Assembly (NCBI GenBank): GCA_937893155.1
Contig: CALBGU010000112.1
Span: 1-7,084, forward strand
Source: an uncultured Treponema sp.
GTDB taxonomy: Bacteria; Spirochaetota; Spirochaetia; Treponematales; Treponemataceae
DNA: 7,084 nucleotides
Direction of reading: 5' to 3'
Shown: positions 5,674 through 7,084 of the stretch, in pieces
Numbering within the stretch: the first letter of the stretch is position 1
How the letters are laid out: each line of letters begins with the position of its first letter
Program-made: the position numbers and the translations under genes
Notes under the pieces: model-generated
Told to the model about the DNA's origin: nothing
Databases searched by the model: none
Seen by the model: the letters and a program-made list of their open reading frames with translations, nothing else

Positions 5674-6753
5674 ATGTATCAATACAAAATTGAGGGCGGA
5701 TTTCCCATCAAAGGCACGATTCAGGCGAGCGGAAACAAAAACGCCGCTCTTCCGTGCATTGCCGCCGCTCTTCTCACCAAAGAAAGCGTGATTTTGCGCA
5801 ATATTCCCGCGATTGAAGACACGGGCGTTATGTTCAAAATCCTTGAATCGCTCGGCGCAACGGTGGAAAAACTCGATGAACATTCGTGGAAAATCACTGC
5901 CGCTGAAATCAAAACAAACGAAATCCCGCGCGCGCTGTCCAAGAAAATCCGTGCGTCCATTTTGTTTGCAGGCTCCGTGCTTGCGCGGTGCGGCAAGGTC
6001 GTGCTTCCGCCTCCGGGGGGCGACGTCATCGGGCATCGCCGCCTTGACACGCATTTCCTTGCGCTCACCGAACTGGGCGCTCGGGTGGATATCGACGGGC
6101 AATTTAGAATTACGGCGAACAAACTCGTCGGCACGGATATTTTCCTTGACGAAATGAGCGTTACGGCGACCGAAAATGCGCTGATGGCGGCGGTGTGCGC
6201 GGACGGCGTTACGATTATCAACAATGCGGCGAGCGAACCGCATGTGCAGGATTTGTGCAAAATGCTCATCGGAATGGGCGCGCAGATTGCGGGCGTGGGC
6301 AGTAATGTCTTGAAGATTTTCGGCGTTCCCGAGCTTCACGGCACGGATTACACGATTGGTCCCGACTTTATGGAAATCGGGAGCTTCATCGGGCTTGCGG
6401 CGGCAACGCGCGGCAGTATCAAAATCACCGGCGTGCGCGAAAACGATATGCGTCCGCTCAAAATTGCGTTCAACAAACTCGGCATTCGCTGGAACATCGA
6501 GGGCAGTACGCTCAAAGTCCCGCTGACGCAGGAGATGAAGGTCAACAAGGATTTAGGCGGTGCAATCCCCAAAATTGACGATGCGCCGTGGCCGAGTTTC
6601 CCGCCGGAAGTAGGTCTGCAGCGCCTCGTGGATTTCCTCGTATTTGTATTCCTTCAGCGCTTCATGCCACATGGAAAACATCAGTTCAAAATCGCTGTCC
6701 TTCCGGATGACATTCGGATACAGCGCCGCGAGCTCATTCAGAAACTTGCCTGA
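5674..6753 (+). CDS. murA: UDP-N-acetylglucosamine 1-carboxyvinyltransferase, 3' end lost
   Basis: MurA transfers enolpyruvate from PEP to UDP-GlcNAc, the first committed step of peptidoglycan synthesis in the cytoplasm. Residues 1-310 are clearly MurA: SGNKNAALP (K22, N23, matching the E. coli catalytic pair), then LPPPGGDVIGHRRLD at 111-125. D117 (codon 6022-6024) stands where E. coli has C115, the residue alkylated by fosfomycin; Asp-type MurAs are active and fosfomycin-resistant. MSVTATENA (161-169) and GPDFMEIGSFIGLAAATRGS (229-248) follow. Similarity stops after PWPSFP (305-310): the family continues FPTD with the catalytic Asp (E. coli D305) and about 110 more residues. Here the frame runs on to 6753 through 49 codons that are the antisense of a phage-type gene, so those residues are not MurA. 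As written the product would be inactive. The essential gene being broken points to a chimeric join or a second copy. Probably cotranscribed with pepT. Confidence -1.
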   Translation: MYQYKIEGGFPIKGTIQASGNKNAALPCIAAALLTKESVILRNIPAIEDTGVMFKILESLGATVEKLDEHSWKITAAEIKTNEIPRALSKKIRASILFAGSVLARCGKVVLPPPGGDVIGHRRLDTHFLALTELGARVDIDGQFRITANKLVGTDIFLDEMSVTATENALMAAVCADGVTIINNAASEPHVQDLCKMLIGMGAQIAGVGSNVLKIFGVPELHGTDYTIGPDFMEIGSFIGLAAATRGSIKITGVRENDMRPLKIAFNKLGIRWNIEGSTLKVPLTQEMKVNKDLGGAIPKIDDAPWPSFPPEVGLQRLVDFLVFVFLQRFMPHGKHQFKIAVLPDDIRIQRRELIQKLA

Positions 6754-6768
6754 TTCCTTTTCCGTCAT
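6553..6768 (-). CDS. Phage-type helicase loader (G39P-like), truncated
   Basis: The leftward frame from the ATG at 6768 gives a short protein. Residues 1-55 (MTEKESGKFLNELAALYPNV at the start, then FSMWHEALKEYKYEEIHEAL and LQTYF) resemble the N-terminus of SPP1 G39P-type helicase loader/inhibitor proteins of phages, with the typical W..L..Y.Y..... pattern. This is recognition by pattern only. The last 16-17 codons (below about 6604) are the antisense of murA and do not belong to the protein; full-length relatives continue with a Pro-rich Ile-Ala segment. Its ATG overlaps the stop of the upstream leftward gene by one base (TAATG), showing translational coupling in a replication operon. Moderate confidence. 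Confidence -1.
   Translation of the reverse strand: MTEKESGKFLNELAALYPNVIRKDSDFELMFSMWHEALKEYKYEEIHEALQTYFRRETRPRRIVNFGDCTA
6598..6609. other. Junction between murA and the phage-type segment
   Basis: MurA identity ends at TTCCCG (6598-6603) and the leftward phage reading frame becomes sensible from about 6604. The 12 bases TTCCCGCCGGAA are close to their own reverse complement. The two genes are joined head-on, each broken mid-domain. Confidence -1.
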
Positions 6769-7082
6769 TATTCATCGCTCCTCGCAAACTTCGTGAAGTC
6801 AACCACGCTTCTCTGTTCTTTCTCCGGTTCGACGCCTTCGTGATCGTCGTATTGGCCTTCCAGCACCTTCAGGAAATTGTTTGGTTTCACGAACCAGTCA
6901 AACGTAACAACCCATCCACTCCTGTTTTGGCCTTGAAGGAAAGAGCTGCGCCGTACTTTTTCGATGGCTTCCAGCACCTTTTCCTTTGAGGGCTTCACCT
7001 GACCTTTGAGAAGTTTTGAAAAATACTGTTTTGAAATATTCGCAGTGGCATATACCTCCGAGTTCTTGAATCCCTTCTTGTT
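6768..7082 (-). CDS. Phage replication protein C-terminus joined to a helix-turn-helix fragment (5' partial)
   Basis: The leftward frame is open at the window edge; 104 residues are visible. From about residue 39 the protein matches the C-terminal end of phage replication-initiation (O/DnaD-like) proteins: RRSSFLQGQN, GWVVTFDWF and FLKVLEGQYDD, which bind replication partners at the phage origin. Residues 1-37 instead read like an XRE-type helix-turn-helix of a different protein class: KKGFKNSEVYATANISKQYF, then SKLLKGQVKPSKEKVL, where relatives continue with an Ala/Ile-rich helix. The switch falls near 6960-6980. A GTG at 6998 with AAAGG four bases before it could serve as a start, but it lies within the HTH part. 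I infer a chimera; a real fusion is less likely. The stop overlaps the next leftward ATG. Confidence -1.
   Translation of the reverse strand, partial: NKKGFKNSEVYATANISKQYFSKLLKGQVKPSKEKVLEAIEKVRRSSFLQGQNRSGWVVTFDWFVKPNNFLKVLEGQYDDHEGVEPEKEQRSVVDFTKFARSDE
6960..6980. other. Suspected second junction, HTH to replication protein
   Basis: The protein similarity changes from HTH-type to phage replication-type around residues 36-40 (codons 6977-6963) with the frame kept. The exact point cannot be fixed without alignments. Confidence -1.
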
Positions 7083-7084
7083 GA

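Noticed and set aside
5584..6339. 251-codon antisense frame inside murA
   Set aside because: Shadow frame with no recognisable motif; murA motifs are clear on the plus strand.
1..7084. CRISPR array, tRNA, rRNA or insertion-sequence transposase
   Set aside because: No regularly spaced direct repeats, no cloverleaf or rRNA stretch, and no transposase-like frame was seen on either strand.

Overview
The window most likely comes from a gut- or rumen-type Treponema or a close spirochaete relative. The MurA is of the Asp-115 type that spirochaetes carry, and its overall sequence looks spirochaetal to me. PepT and the COG2509 flavoprotein fit that source. This is recognition from memory, not a search. 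Both ends are cut: the first gene is open at base 1 and the last is open at base 7084. The last ~480 bases do not match the rest.

Bases 1-1952 are an AT-richer accessory segment that looks like a RiPP (ribosomally made, post-translationally modified peptide) locus. It holds the C-terminal part of a radical-SAM/SPASM maturase (1-498), a 96-residue double-glycine-leader peptide (701-991) and a lipoprotein with two retropepsin-like aspartyl protease lobes (1046-1885). The SPASM protein is fused in frame to a diverged copy of the protease's last 27 residues. This suggests that an older maturase/protease copy collapsed by deletion. The precursor has a structured 5' region, and a 13-bp hairpin sits between precursor and protease just before the protease ribosome binding site.

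Bases 1959-4155 carry two leftward genes. One is an unrecognised 162-residue protein with its own strong promoter and terminator. The other is a COG2509 FAD-dependent oxidoreductase. Bases 4156-4405 are a divergent intergenic region with a REP-like imperfect palindrome. The promoters on either side appear to give leaderless mRNAs for the flavoprotein and for pepT.

Bases 4406-6603 are a rightward pepT-murA pair 23 bp apart. PepT is complete with all metal ligands. MurA carries Asp in place of the fosfomycin-target Cys and then breaks off at the conserved FP(T)D motif. From about 6604 the sequence becomes a leftward phage-type replication module: a helicase-loader-like N-terminus translationally coupled to the C-terminus of a replication protein. 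The replication protein itself appears joined, around 6960-6980, to an unrelated helix-turn-helix sequence. Two abrupt mid-gene joins within 400 bp at one end suggest an amplification or assembly chimera rather than a simple prophage insertion, though the sequence alone cannot settle this.
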